NCBI RefSeq assembly: GCF_000412185.1
Contig: NZ_ASJA01000012.1
Span: forward strand, 45,141 to 109,140
Source of the DNA: Euryhalocaulis caribicus
GTDB taxonomy: Bacteria; Pseudomonadota; Alphaproteobacteria; Caulobacterales; Maricaulaceae
DNA length: 64,000 bases
Direction of reading: 5' to 3'
The translations under genes and the position numbers were made by a program. Below the pieces are notes generated by a model. The model was not told the origin of the DNA. It did no database searches and saw only the letters and a list, made by a program, of their open reading frames with translations. Positions within the stretch are counted from its first letter, which is position 1. Each line of letters starts with the position of its first letter. This document shows positions 17,713-27,011 of this stretch, piece after piece.

Positions 17713-18622
17713 GATAGACCGCCTCGATATGCTCCTTGATCAGGGCCTGCCGGAAATGGTGCGGCATATGCCCCATGCCGGGCAGGATGGAGAGCCTGGA
17801 ATCGGGGATTTCCTCCGCCATGCGTTCGGCGTGCAGGCTGTGGGAGACCGTATCGTCCGCATCGCCGTGCAGGATGGCGACCGGCATGTCCATCCGGCGG
17901 TAGCGGGACGACTGTTCGATCAGCTCGGCTTTCAGGCCCACCATGTCGTCAGAATTGGCCGCAAAGGCGCCGGGGCGCAGGAGCTGCCGGATGCCGGCGC
18001 GCTCGATATAGTTTTGCGGCGGCTCTTGCGGCGAAAACACGCTCTGCATGCCGCTTTCCAGCTGGCGCGGGGCGACCAGCGGAACGGCGGTGCGGTTGAA
18101 CACCGGCCCGATCAGCGGTGCCGCCGACCAGTGATAATACCACGCGATCCCGCCCGGCCATTCATGGCTGGGCGCGGAAATCAGCACCAGACCCGAAATC
18201 GCTTCGGGGTGATCCAGCGCCAGGCGCAGCGCCACCGACCCGCCAAAGGAATGGCCCACCACCACCGGCTTCTCCAGCCCCTCGGCCTCGATCACCGCCA
18301 GCGCCGCCTCGGCCTGCCCGGCCAGCGTGCCCGCGCCCGCCGGGCGGCCCCGGCTGCGGCCAAGCCCCGGACGGTCATAGGCGACCACGCGAAACTGGTC
18401 CTCCAGCGCCGGGACCAGAGAGATTTCCAGATCGCCGCTATTGCCGGAGGCGCCGTGAATCAACAAAAGCGGCCGGCCTTCGCCCCATTCGCGCACATGC
18501 AGGTTCGCGCCCTGCCAGTCGATAAAGTGTCCGTTGGTCATCGGCTCCGGCCGGTTGGTGGAGGCGCAGGCGGCCAGCGTCAGCGCGACCAGCCCGGCGG
18601 TCAGGATTGCAAGAAATTTCAA
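17696..18622 (-). CDS. Alpha/beta hydrolase lipoprotein
   Basis: A 308-residue exported hydrolase. The N-terminus is a lipoprotein signal with lipobox LAAC at about residue 19. The catalytic core shows LLLIHGASGN, YDRPGLGRS, nucleophile elbow GHSFGG, an acid in HGDADDTV and the His in GMGHMPHH. It therefore looks like an active esterase- or peptidase-like enzyme held at a membrane from the periplasmic side. It overlaps the TPR gene (ATGA) and the downstream GGCT-like gene. The substrate is unknown. Confidence 0.8.
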   Translation of the reverse strand: MKFLAILTAGLVALTLAACASTNRPEPMTNGHFIDWQGANLHVREWGEGRPLLLIHGASGNSGDLEISLVPALEDQFRVVAYDRPGLGRSRGRPAGAGTLAGQAEAALAVIEAEGLEKPVVVGHSFGGSVALRLALDHPEAISGLVLISAPSHEWPGGIAWYYHWSAAPLIGPVFNRTAVPLVAPRQLESGMQSVFSPQEPPQNYIERAGIRQLLRPGAFAANSDDMVGLKAELIEQSSRYRRMDMPVAILHGDADDTVSHSLHAERMAEEIPDSRLSILPGMGHMPHHFRQALIKEHIEAVYRDAGD

Positions 18623-19170
18623 AGCGCGCGCCCTTCGACCAGCGGCGCCAGCCGCTCCCTGCGCGTCGTGGCTTCTTCGTGGAAGGGGTGAATCTCCAGC
18701 GCCTCGCCATAGGCCTCATAGGCCGCTTCGTTGCGGTTCAGCCGTTCCAGTATCGTGCCCAGACCCACCAGCGCGCCAAAATGTTTTGGATCGGCGATCA
18801 GCGCCTTGTTCACAGCCTCCAGCGCCTGCGCGGCTTCGCCACCGGCTAGGTACAGCATGGCGCGGCGGTTCCAGGCTTCCGCAAAGTCCGGCTCCAGCGA
18901 CAGCGCGTCATCCAGATGCCGCGCCGCGCGGTCCGCGTCGCCGGCCTCCATGGCCGCCTCGGCGCGGTCCATAAGCAGGTTCACCGTATCGCTGCCCGAA
19001 TCGGTCCAGACCAGCCGGATCTGACCGGCCAGCCGGTTGGCGGCCGCCGCGCTTTCGGCCGCGGACAGCTGGTCATACAGCTTTTCCAGCGGCGCCTGCG
19101 GCTCGGCGGGCGTTTCCGCGCTCTGGCTGAAAGCCAGCGCGATAGCGGTCAGAAGGGCGGTCAAACTCAT
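18619..19170 (-). CDS. Periplasmic TPR-repeat protein
   Basis: A 183-residue protein with a short hydrophobic N-terminus (likely a signal peptide ending near AFSQSAE) and about three tetratricopeptide repeats, for example AEAWNRRAMLYLAGGEAAQAL and a following HFGALVGLGTILERLNRNEAAYEAY. TPRs mediate protein-protein contacts. It is the first gene of a three-gene overlapping unit with a lipoprotein hydrolase and a GGCT-like protein, so it may scaffold one of them; this is inference. Confidence 0.7.
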   Translation of the reverse strand: MSLTALLTAIALAFSQSAETPAEPQAPLEKLYDQLSAAESAAAANRLAGQIRLVWTDSGSDTVNLLMDRAEAAMEAGDADRAARHLDDALSLEPDFAEAWNRRAMLYLAGGEAAQALEAVNKALIADPKHFGALVGLGTILERLNRNEAAYEAYGEALEIHPFHEEATTRRERLAPLVEGRAL

Positions 19171-19234
19171 CGGGAAAGGATATTAGGGCGTTCACCGGCG
19201 AAAAGAAGGCGCCGCCCGCCACAGGCCTCAGTTT

Positions 19235-19858
19235 TTAAAGAAACCCGGCCTCTTTCAACGCCGCCTCGGCGCCGCCCGCACCGTCGAAAAGCCGGGCGTG
19301 ATAGCCATAATCCCGCGCCGCCGCGACATTGGGTTCGGTGTCGTCAAAGAACAGCATCTCGGGCGGGGTCAGGCCGCTGGCGGTCTCGATATGGGCGAAG
19401 GCCTCGCGCGCGGGCTTCTTTGTCCCGATCAGGCCGGAAACCGTGATTGCCTTGAAATGGGTGAGGAAGCTGTAATCCGGATCGGCGGCGAAAGCGCGCC
19501 ATTTATCGCCCGGAAAATTGGTCAGCGCATATTGCGGGACGCCCCGCGCGGTGAGTGTTTCGACCAGCGCCACGGCGTCCTCGTCCGGGCCCTTGAACAT
19601 CTCGGGCCAGCGCAGGCGCTAGGCGTCAATTTCAGCGGAATATTGAGGGAACTGGTCTTTCAGGTCTGCTGCGGCTGATTCCATCGGCTCGCCGCCATCG
19701 TGGCGGCCGTGCCATTCCATGGTGCACACAGAAGACAAAAACCGCTCCATCTCGGAGCGGTTTTCAAAAATCTTTGAGTAGAGGTTCCGCGGGTTCCAGC
19801 GGACCAGAACGCCGCCAAGGTCCCACAGGACCGCCCGCGGCCTGTCGCCGGCGATCAG
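19235..19858 (-). pseudogene. HAD-superfamily hydrolase interrupted by an in-frame amber codon
   Basis: Two halves of one HAD (subfamily IA) hydrolase lie in the same frame, separated by a TAG at 19621-19619. The N-terminal half has the catalytic motif VLWDLGGVLV. The C-terminal half has motif II ALTNFPGD, the motif III Lys in GTKKPAREA and motif IV LFFDDTEPN. After the stop the frame continues R-L-R-W-P-E, so the expected family sequence would have an aromatic residue such as Tyr (TAC/TAT) where TAG stands. The gene also lacks a clear start codon: only a CTG at 19858 or a GTG at 19933 inside rpmJ. It is probably a pseudogene; a sequencing error or stop readthrough are alternatives. Confidence 0.75.
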
Positions 19859-19980
19859 CCCTGACGCGCCTTGAAACGCGGGTCTTTCTTGTTGATCACG
19901 TAGACGCGTCCGCGGCGGCGCACGACCTGGCACGCGCGGTGACGGTTCTTCAGCGATTTGATCGAGCTTCTGACTTTCAT
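19855..19980 (-). CDS. rpmJ: 50S ribosomal protein L36, zinc-free type
   Basis: A 41-residue [21 protein letters not shown]..., ending in the family tail PRFKARQG. It is the single-cysteine form of L36 typical of alphaproteobacteria, lacking the zinc ribbon ligands of the four-ligand form. A good ribosome binding site, AGGCAGGA, precedes the ATG at 19980. The broken HAD gene starts at or inside its end. Confidence 0.93.
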   Translation of the reverse strand: MKVRSSIKSLKNRHRACQVVRRRGRVYVINKKDPRFKARQG

Positions 19981-20099
19981 CGTATTCCTGCCTTTCGCGC
20001 GGCCCGCCTCAATTGCGGGGCGCCTCGCGAGAAGGCGCGGAAACTATGGGCGGTCGGGGTGGAAGTCAATTGCCCTGCTGCTGCTAGAGTCAGGCCCGC

Positions 20100-21611
20100 C
20101 TAAACCGCCCCGTCGGCCAGCGCGCTGCGCACCGCGGGCATGATGCGCCGGCTCACCGGAATCGCCGCCCCGCCGGCCAGATAGAGCCGCCCCGCGCCCC
20201 CCGGATCACGCTCAAGCGACTGCACGAAATCGGCGTTCACGATGTGGGAGCGATGCACGCGTATGAATGTTTCGGGCAGGGATTCCTCCAGCGCGGCGAG
20301 CGGGCCGTTATAAAGCACGGTCCGCCCGTCTTCGAAGCAGACCTCCACATAATCCCCCGCCGCGTTCAGCCGGGTAATCTCATTGGCCGGCGCATAGATG
20401 ACCCGCCCGGCGGACACGAACTGGATCTTCTGCGGCTGGGCCGCCTGCCGCGCCCGCGCAAGCGCGGCGTCCAGAACATGCGCGCGGCGTTCTTCTTTCA
20501 GCCGCCGCTGGCGTTCACGGGCAAAGGCAAAGCTCTGCTCGACCACCAGCGCCAGAACCAGTCCGCCCGCCAGATAATAAAACCACCCGTTCAGGAAGGC
20601 GCTGCCCGTCAGCCAGGGCAGGATCGCCGCGGCTCCAAGACCCGCCGCATAGAGCCAGCCCGGCCGGCGGCCCGCCGCGGCGCGCCAGATACAGATTGCC
20701 GCGGCGATCGCGGCGGCGGCGGACAGGATGCTGGCCGTCATCGCGTCAAAACCGCGGGACAGCGCCGCAGCGGCGATCATCGCCAGAACGGACCCTGTAA
20801 TCAGCCCGGCTGCGGCCCGCCGCCCCACGCCAAACCGGACCAGCACATGCGCCAGCAGGGACAGGCCGAATCCCGCCGCGCAGAGCAGGATCGCGATAAG
20901 CCGGTAATCGTGCAGCGGATAGGCGTAACCAGTGACGCCGCGCAGGGTTTCGGCGGCCAGTTGCGCCCCGGCAAAGCCCGCCATCGCCGCGGTCGCCGCC
21001 GACAGCCGCCGCGCCGGACCGCGCCAGGCGGAGACGCCAAACACCGCTACGCCGATCACGAAACAGGCAAACACCGGCAAAACCGGCCAGTAAGCCGCCA
21101 GAACGGCCTGTGTCGGGTCGCCATAGGCGTGGACCGAAACCCACTGCATCGGCGCGGTCAGGCGCAAAAGGCCGTGATGGGCGGAGGCGCGCAGCGCAAT
21201 CGTGTTTTCCCCTGCCCGGAACAGGTCGCGCGGGGCGAAGAAGGCCGCGTCGATGCGGCCCGGAATTTCCGCCGCCGCGCTGCCGCCCGGCCGCCCGTTC
21301 GCGCCCAGTTTCACGCCGTTCAGATACAGCTCCGTAGAGGCGCGCGCCGACACATACACGCCCAGCGGCCGCGCGCCGGACAGGTCTTCCGCCGTCATGG
21401 TCAGCGGGATTTCAATCCAGATTTCCCGGTTTTGGGGGTCCGCCGCCCAGAAGGACATGGTTTCACAGCCCGGCCCGGTGAAGCCGGGCGGTCCCGCGTC
21501 CGCCGGGCCGGCCGGGCAGACGCGCACCGAATCCAGCGCTGTTTGCGGCGCGCCGCTGGCTGTCAGGGGCAGGACCCAGAGCACGATCAGAAGAAAAAGC
21601 CATTGCCGCAT
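20100..21611 (-). CDS. Membrane-bound LytTR transcriptional regulator with an extracytoplasmic sensor domain
   Basis: A 503-residue protein starting with a signal peptide (cleavage near TASGAP). A ~150-residue exported domain with beta-rich sequence follows, resembling 7TMR-DISM-type or galactose-binding-like sensors. Then come about seven hydrophobic helices (about 165-360) and a short linker RERQRRLKEERRA predicted to be helical. The C-terminal ~100 residues are a LytTR DNA-binding domain (APANEITRLNAAGDYVEV, FIRVHRSHIVNADFV). This is a one-component membrane regulator: ligand outside, DNA binding inside. It has no receiver or kinase domain. Its target may be the divergent S33 hydrolase gene starting 142 nt away; this is inference. 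Confidence 0.8.
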   Translation of the reverse strand: MRQWLFLLIVLWVLPLTASGAPQTALDSVRVCPAGPADAGPPGFTGPGCETMSFWAADPQNREIWIEIPLTMTAEDLSGARPLGVYVSARASTELYLNGVKLGANGRPGGSAAAEIPGRIDAAFFAPRDLFRAGENTIALRASAHHGLLRLTAPMQWVSVHAYGDPTQAVLAAYWPVLPVFACFVIGVAVFGVSAWRGPARRLSAATAAMAGFAGAQLAAETLRGVTGYAYPLHDYRLIAILLCAAGFGLSLLAHVLVRFGVGRRAAAGLITGSVLAMIAAAALSRGFDAMTASILSAAAAIAAAICIWRAAAGRRPGWLYAAGLGAAAILPWLTGSAFLNGWFYYLAGGLVLALVVEQSFAFARERQRRLKEERRAHVLDAALARARQAAQPQKIQFVSAGRVIYAPANEITRLNAAGDYVEVCFEDGRTVLYNGPLAALEESLPETFIRVHRSHIVNADFVQSLERDPGGAGRLYLAGGAAIPVSRRIMPAVRSALADGAV

Positions 21612-21753
21612 ACCGGCAGACTATATCCGCCCGGCGGCCGCGTCTCGCCGCTCACGGATTTGACGCCGCCGCTGACCGATCCGCCCGCGGTGCCACGGCG
21701 CAGCGCGTTCTATCCTCCGGCTCTGTTTCCCCGGTCCCTGGAGGTTCGCCGAG

Positions 21754-23184
21754 ATGTCCCTGTTCAAGCCCGCCCTTGCCGCCGCCTCTCTGGTGCTCGC
21801 CACGCCCGCCCTGGCCGAAGAGCCCATCACGTTCGAGGCCGCCAGCGGCGAAACCGCCGAGGCCTTTCAGGGCGCGTTCGCGGTTCCGGAAAACCGGGCC
21901 GACCCGGACAGCCGCATGATCGAGATCGGCTATGTCCGCTTCCCGGCCACGACGGATAATCCCGGCCCGCCGATTGTCTATCTCGCCGGCGGTCCCGGCG
22001 GTTCGGGGACGGGCACGGCGGAGCGCCAGCGTTTTCCGCTCTTCATGGAGATGCGCCGCCATGCCGATGTCATCGCCTTCGACCAGCGGGGCACGGGTCT
22101 TTCCGATGACGCCCCGCGCTGCCACTCCTCGATCGGCGGGGATGACAGCCAGCGCGTCAGCGATGCGGAAATTGCCGCGGCCTATCGCGACGCGGTCGCC
22201 GAATGCCGTGAATTCTGGGACGGCGCGGGCCTCGACATACGCGGCTACACCACCGCCGAAAGCGTGCAGGACATTTCCGCCCTGCGCCGGCATCTGGGCG
22301 CGGAGACCGTGACGCTGTGGGGCATTTCCTATGGCAGCCATCTCGCCTTTGCCGCGCTGGACGCCATTCCGGACGAAATCGACCGCGTCATCATCGCCAG
22401 CGCCGAGGGACTGGACCAGACGGTCAAGCTGCCCGCGCGCACCGACGCCTATTTCGCCCGCCTGCAGGCCGCCGTGAACACGCAACCCGCGGCGAAGGCA
22501 GCCTATCCGGACATCGCCGCCCTTATGCGCCGCGTCCATGAAAAGCTGGATTCCGCCCCCCTCCTGATCGAACTGGAAAGCGGGTCGGGCGAGACAATTC
22601 CCTTCCTGTTCCAGCGCCCTCACGCCCAGATGATGGCGTCCGGCCTGATCGCGGACCCGGATAACGCTGTCTATCTGCTGCAACTTTACGCCGCGCTCGA
22701 CGCCGGAAGCGCGGAGGCCGTGAAAGCCTTCATGGGCTATTTCTTCGAACCGGGCGAGCCGATCTCCCTTAATCCCATGTCCACGGCGATGGATCTCGCC
22801 TCGGGCGTCAGCCCGGCGCGTCTGGCGCAGGTCAGGGAACAGGCGGAAACCGCGCTTTTGCGCGATTATCTCAACTTCCCCATGCCGCATATTCTCGGCG
22901 TCTGGCCGGACATTGATCTGGGCGAGTCGTTTCGCGCCGGCCCCGTGGGCGATACGCCGGTCCTGCTGTTCAGCGGCACGCTGGACGGCCGCACCTATCC
23001 GGAGGGACAGGCCGAAGCTGTTGCCGGTCTGACCAATGTGCAGGCCGTCACCGTCGTGAACGCCGGCCACAATCTCTATATGCGCTCGCCGGAAATCGCC
23101 GCTGCGATGCACCGTTTCATGCGTGACGAGCCCATTGGCGTCACTGAAATCACCGTCGACCTGCCCGATTTCGCGCCTGAATAG
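21754..23184 (+). CDS. Secreted alpha/beta hydrolase of the S33 tripeptidyl/prolyl aminopeptidase type
   Basis: A 476-residue exported enzyme with a clear Sec signal peptide (PALAEEP). Landmarks are YLAGGPGGSGTG, AFDQRGTGLSD, the nucleophile elbow WGISYGSHLA, an acid in FSGTLDGRTYPE and the His in NAGHNLYM, so the triad appears complete. Members cleave N-terminal residues or tripeptides from peptides, or act as esterases, in the periplasm. It is preceded by GGAGG before the ATG and stands divergent from the LytTR regulator. The next gene starts 133 nt downstream. Confidence 0.82.
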   Translation: MSLFKPALAAASLVLATPALAEEPITFEAASGETAEAFQGAFAVPENRADPDSRMIEIGYVRFPATTDNPGPPIVYLAGGPGGSGTGTAERQRFPLFMEMRRHADVIAFDQRGTGLSDDAPRCHSSIGGDDSQRVSDAEIAAAYRDAVAECREFWDGAGLDIRGYTTAESVQDISALRRHLGAETVTLWGISYGSHLAFAALDAIPDEIDRVIIASAEGLDQTVKLPARTDAYFARLQAAVNTQPAAKAAYPDIAALMRRVHEKLDSAPLLIELESGSGETIPFLFQRPHAQMMASGLIADPDNAVYLLQLYAALDAGSAEAVKAFMGYFFEPGEPISLNPMSTAMDLASGVSPARLAQVREQAETALLRDYLNFPMPHILGVWPDIDLGESFRAGPVGDTPVLLFSGTLDGRTYPEGQAEAVAGLTNVQAVTVVNAGHNLYMRSPEIAAAMHRFMRDEPIGVTEITVDLPDFAPE

Positions 23185-23317
23185 GGCGGGTCCGGCTGCG
23201 CCGGTTCCCACTCTCGCGCTGAAATCTCCCTCTCGCCGCGCTAAATCCGGACCAGTATACCGGTATGCGGATGGAGATTTGCGCCGCACCGGCGCGAAAC
23301 GGGAGACGGGATTAGCG

Positions 23318-24586
23318 ATGAAAACGACAACGGGACTGCGCGTCTTGCTGATGGCTTCGGCCGCGCTGGGCTTTGCCGGATGCGCTACGGCGCAGACGCC
23401 GGAGGCGCAATTCACGTCTCCGGATGCCGTGGAGCAAAAGGCCGATGAGAGCTTCTCCGCCTGGACGGCCCGCTTCATGGAAGAGGCCGTCTCGCGCGGC
23501 TACAGCCAGGACCTGGTCAGCACCGCTTTCGCCGGCGTCGTTCACCCCGATCCGGTGGTGGTGGACCGCTCCGAAAGCCAGCCAGAATTCGTGCGCCCGG
23601 TGTGGGAATATCTGAATTCCGCCGTCTCGGAGTCCCGCGTTGCGTCCGGGCAGGCCGAATTGTCCGCCCAGCCGGAGCTGTTTGCGGGGCTGGAAGCGGA
23701 ATACGGCCTCGACCGCGAAGTGCTGACCGCCATCTGGGGGCTGGAGAGCGCCTTCGGCCAGATCCTCGGCGATTACGACGTTTTCCGTTCGCTGGCGACG
23801 CTCGGCTGGGCCGGCTGGCGCCCCGACTTCGTTGAGGAACAGCTTTTTGCCGCGCTCGACATTCTGCGCGATGGCGAGGCGACCCGCGACCAGCTCAAGG
23901 GTTCCTGGGCCGGCGCGATGGGCCAGACCCAGTTCATCCCCGCCAGCTACCGTATCTATGCGCAGGACTGGGACGGCGACGGCCGCAAGAATATCTGGTC
24001 CGATGACGGCGACGCGCTCGCCTCCGCCGCCAATCTCCTCGCCAAGTCCGGCTGGAAACAGGACGTGCCCTGGGGCGTGGAGGTGCGTCTGACCGATGAA
24101 TTCAACTGGGACATGTTCGACGGGCAGGAACGCCTGACCGCCAACTGGGCGCAGGGCGGCGTGGCGCGGGCCGACGGCGCGCAATGGGGAACCGATCTCT
24201 GGGGGCTGGACGCTGAACTGATCCTGCCCGCCGGCGCGCAAGGCCCGGCTTTCCTGACCTTCAGCAATTTCGACGCGATCATGCGCTACAACAACTCCAC
24301 CGCCTATGCGCTGGCCGTCGGGATGCTGTCGGATGTCTATGCCGGGCGCGGCGGGCTCGTGGCGGACTGGCCGGACGAAGGCCGCCCCCTGCGCCGCGCG
24401 GAGGTCTATGAGCTGCAGGACAGCCTGACCGCGCTGGGCTTTGACACGCAAGGCTCGGACGGGCTGATCGGCCCGAATACGCGCAAGGCCGTCCGCGCCT
24501 TCCAGCGCGCCAATGCCATCACTCCGGACGGGCATGTGAATTCGGACCTTCTGGACCGCGTCCGCGCCGCCGAGCCCATTCAATAG
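23318..24586 (+). CDS. Membrane-bound lytic murein transglycosylase B family protein
   Basis: A 422-residue lipoprotein (lipobox GFAGC). The SLT_2/MltB domain spans about 45-340, with the catalytic Glu in WGLESAFG and the conserved SWAGAMGQTQFIP and DWDGDG segments. A C-terminal PG_binding_1 domain (about 355-420: LQDSLTALGFDTQGSDG, GPNTRKAVRAFQ) targets it to peptidoglycan. It cleaves the glycan strand with 1,6-anhydro product formation, acting in wall turnover. ATG 23318 is chosen because it begins the signal sequence; the open frame upstream lies in the preceding gene. Confidence 0.9.
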   Translation: MKTTTGLRVLLMASAALGFAGCATAQTPEAQFTSPDAVEQKADESFSAWTARFMEEAVSRGYSQDLVSTAFAGVVHPDPVVVDRSESQPEFVRPVWEYLNSAVSESRVASGQAELSAQPELFAGLEAEYGLDREVLTAIWGLESAFGQILGDYDVFRSLATLGWAGWRPDFVEEQLFAALDILRDGEATRDQLKGSWAGAMGQTQFIPASYRIYAQDWDGDGRKNIWSDDGDALASAANLLAKSGWKQDVPWGVEVRLTDEFNWDMFDGQERLTANWAQGGVARADGAQWGTDLWGLDAELILPAGAQGPAFLTFSNFDAIMRYNNSTAYALAVGMLSDVYAGRGGLVADWPDEGRPLRRAEVYELQDSLTALGFDTQGSDGLIGPNTRKAVRAFQRANAITPDGHVNSDLLDRVRAAEPIQ

Positions 24587-24603
24587 GGCGGCGATCAATC
24601 AGG

Positions 24604-25884
24604 TCAGTGCGGGTCGTGCGCGTCCTCGATTTCGGGGGTCGCCGCCGCGCTGACCGATTTGATGCGCGGACTGAACCACGCATACACGCCCACGCCGGCA
24701 ATCACCCCGACATTGATCCAGAAGGGCACTGAAGGCCCGAACGTCTGATAGACCAGCAGGCCGATAAAGGGCGCGGACAGGAACCCCACCCCGGCGGTGG
24801 AATTGACCATCCCCGCCACGGCGCCCTGTTCGGACGGGCTGACGGCGATGGAGGCCCCGCCCGCCATGCCGGGCCGCGACAGGCCGATGCCCAGCCCGCT
24901 GACCACGAAGGCAAAGAAGATTTCCCCGAAACTGCCGGCCAGCGCCAGGAAGATATTGGCGAAGAAGGCGATGCCCGCCCCCAGCAGCATCAGGGTGCGC
25001 GGCGAGGCCTTGATGCGCGGGATCAGCACCAGCTGCGAGATCAGCATGGCCAGCGCCCCGCCCATCAGCACCGCCCCGGCCAGCTGGGTCGCCTGCACGC
25101 CGTCCACTGCCAGCGTGTCCATGACGTAGAAATTGATGGTCTGCAGCGTCACCGCCTGCACGATCCAGACGCCGACTCCGAAAATCAGAAAGGGCGAAAC
25201 TCGCGGGTCCAGCGCGTATCCGAAGCTGGAAAAGGCGCTGGAGCGCGCGCCGGTCTGCTGCGGCGGCGTGCGCTCGGGCAGCATGAACCAGACGGCCACG
25301 GCCATGCCGCCCGCGATGACCGAAATGGCGATCAGCGGTGAAATCAGACCCAGCCGCCCGCCCATCCAGGCCGCAACGCCCGGGCCGACCGCCGCCCCCA
25401 TCCCGATGGCGGCGGTCAGCGCGGCCAGCGCCTCCACACGCGTCTGGGTGGTGGTGCGGTCGGCGACATAGGCCTGCGCCGCCGGGCCGCTGGCCGAGCC
25501 CAGCCCGCCGGACAGGCTGCGCGACAGGATCAGCAGCACGATGGTCGCCCCGGCCGAGATGATCCCGGACAGGCCCAGCGACACCACCACCGCGATCAGC
25601 CCCATGGAAACCATGTAGGCGGTCAGCCCCATGACGATGACAGGCCGCCGCCCGGCGCGGTCGCTGAGGCGGCCCCAGAGCGGGCTGGTCAGGATGAACA
25701 GGGTCGCGGCCAGCGTATAGACCAGCCCTACGAACACCTCGGCGATGTCCAGGCGCCGGGCGATGGGGGGAAGAATGGCGAAAAGCATGGAATTGCCGAT
25801 GCCGGTCACCATCAGACAGCAGAATAGAAGCGTGAAGGCGCGCTTCCTCTGGGCCAGCGTCGTCTGAGTGGTTGGATCGGTCAA
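24604..25884 (-). CDS. MFS transporter (drug:H+ antiporter-like)
   Basis: A 426-residue inner membrane protein with about twelve hydrophobic segments. The major facilitator motif A loop GRLSDRAGRRPVI lies between helices 2 and 3, and a second-half equivalent is weaker. A GPGVAAWMGG region resembles motif C of drug antiporters (DHA1 type). The substrate is unknown. The gene is convergent with the lytic transglycosylase gene, 17 nt apart, and divergent from motA. Confidence 0.82.
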   Translation of the reverse strand: MTDPTTQTTLAQRKRAFTLLFCCLMVTGIGNSMLFAILPPIARRLDIAEVFVGLVYTLAATLFILTSPLWGRLSDRAGRRPVIVMGLTAYMVSMGLIAVVVSLGLSGIISAGATIVLLILSRSLSGGLGSASGPAAQAYVADRTTTQTRVEALAALTAAIGMGAAVGPGVAAWMGGRLGLISPLIAISVIAGGMAVAVWFMLPERTPPQQTGARSSAFSSFGYALDPRVSPFLIFGVGVWIVQAVTLQTINFYVMDTLAVDGVQATQLAGAVLMGGALAMLISQLVLIPRIKASPRTLMLLGAGIAFFANIFLALAGSFGEIFFAFVVSGLGIGLSRPGMAGGASIAVSPSEQGAVAGMVNSTAGVGFLSAPFIGLLVYQTFGPSVPFWINVGVIAGVGVYAWFSPRIKSVSAAATPEIEDAHDPH

Positions 25885-26046
25885 GACGTCTGCCGGTTAT
25901 CCCATTTCGGCGACGCGCGCCAGAGCCGGGCATTGGCGGAATCGCCGGTTAAACCCGGCATTAAGCATTATTCGCCAAACATGGCGGCTTATGAGCGGGT
26001 CCGCATGCGCGGTTCGCGGCAGGGGCGATGACGGGGCGATTCACGC

Positions 26047-26919
26047 ATGTTCCAGATAATTGGCGTAGTGGTTGTTTTCGCGATGGTTTTCGGGGGCTTC
26101 ATGCTCGCCGGCGGCCATTTCGACGTGATCCTGAAAGCCCTGCCGTTCGAGCTGATGATGATTGGCGGCGCGGCGCTGGGCGCCTTCCTGATCGGCAATT
26201 CATCCAAGACGATCATGAAAACCGCCAAGGATTTCGCCAAGCTGATCTCCGGCCCGAAATGGAAAGCGGCCGATTACCAGGATCTTCTGAGCCTTCTCTT
26301 CACGCTGACCAAGACGATGAAGACCAAGGGCGTGATCGCGCTGGAAACCCATATCGAGCAACCGCACGACAGCGCCATTTTCAACGCCTATCCGCGCGTC
26401 CTGAAGGACCATTTCGCGACCGATTTCATCTGCGACACGCTGCGCATGATGACCATGAACCTGGAGGATCCTCACCAGGTCGAGGACGCGATGGAGCGTC
26501 AGCTGGAAAAGCATCACCACGAAGTCACCGGCCCTGCGCGCGCCCTACAATCCATGGCCGACGCGCTGCCCGCGCTTGGCATTGTCGCCGCCGTGCTGGG
26601 TGTCATCAAGACGATGGGCGCGATCGACTCGCCGCCTGAATATCTGGGCAAGATGATCGGCTCGGCGCTGGTCGGCACCTTCCTTGGCGTGTTCCTGGCC
26701 TATGGCATGGTGGGCCCGTTCGCGGTCCGCATGCAGGAAATCTATGATGAGGAACACCAGTTCTACAAAATCATCCAGGACGTGCTGGTGGCCCACCTGC
26801 ATGGCAATGCCGCGCAGATTTCGGTTGAGATTGGCCGCGGCGGCGTTCCCACCGCCGTTCAGCCCTCCTTCGCGCAGCTTGAAGAACATCTTGGCGCTTT
26901 GCCGAGCGAAGCGGCCTAG
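26047..26919 (+). CDS. motA: Flagellar motor stator protein MotA
   Basis: A 290-residue inner membrane protein; MotA forms the proton channel with MotB and turns the rotor by contacting FliG. Visible landmarks are IGVVVVFAMVFGGFMLAGG, the cytoplasmic loop with RALQSMADALPALGIVAAVLG, and the family stretch MIGSALVGTFLGVFLAYGMVGPFA. The long helical loop with the charged residues needed for FliG contact is intact (KTMKTKGVIALETH). No motB is adjacent; motA and motB are also unlinked in Caulobacter. This implies a swimming stage in the life cycle. Confidence 0.93.
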   Translation: MFQIIGVVVVFAMVFGGFMLAGGHFDVILKALPFELMMIGGAALGAFLIGNSSKTIMKTAKDFAKLISGPKWKAADYQDLLSLLFTLTKTMKTKGVIALETHIEQPHDSAIFNAYPRVLKDHFATDFICDTLRMMTMNLEDPHQVEDAMERQLEKHHHEVTGPARALQSMADALPALGIVAAVLGVIKTMGAIDSPPEYLGKMIGSALVGTFLGVFLAYGMVGPFAVRMQEIYDEEHQFYKIIQDVLVAHLHGNAAQISVEIGRGGVPTAVQPSFAQLEEHLGALPSEAA

Positions 26920-27011
26920 CGTCCGGAAAACATTTCCTTTATGTAATAAATGTGTTTCTGGTTAATTGGCGGCTGAACACGCCGCCAAAAACTGTTGGGG
27001 AATCTAGAACT

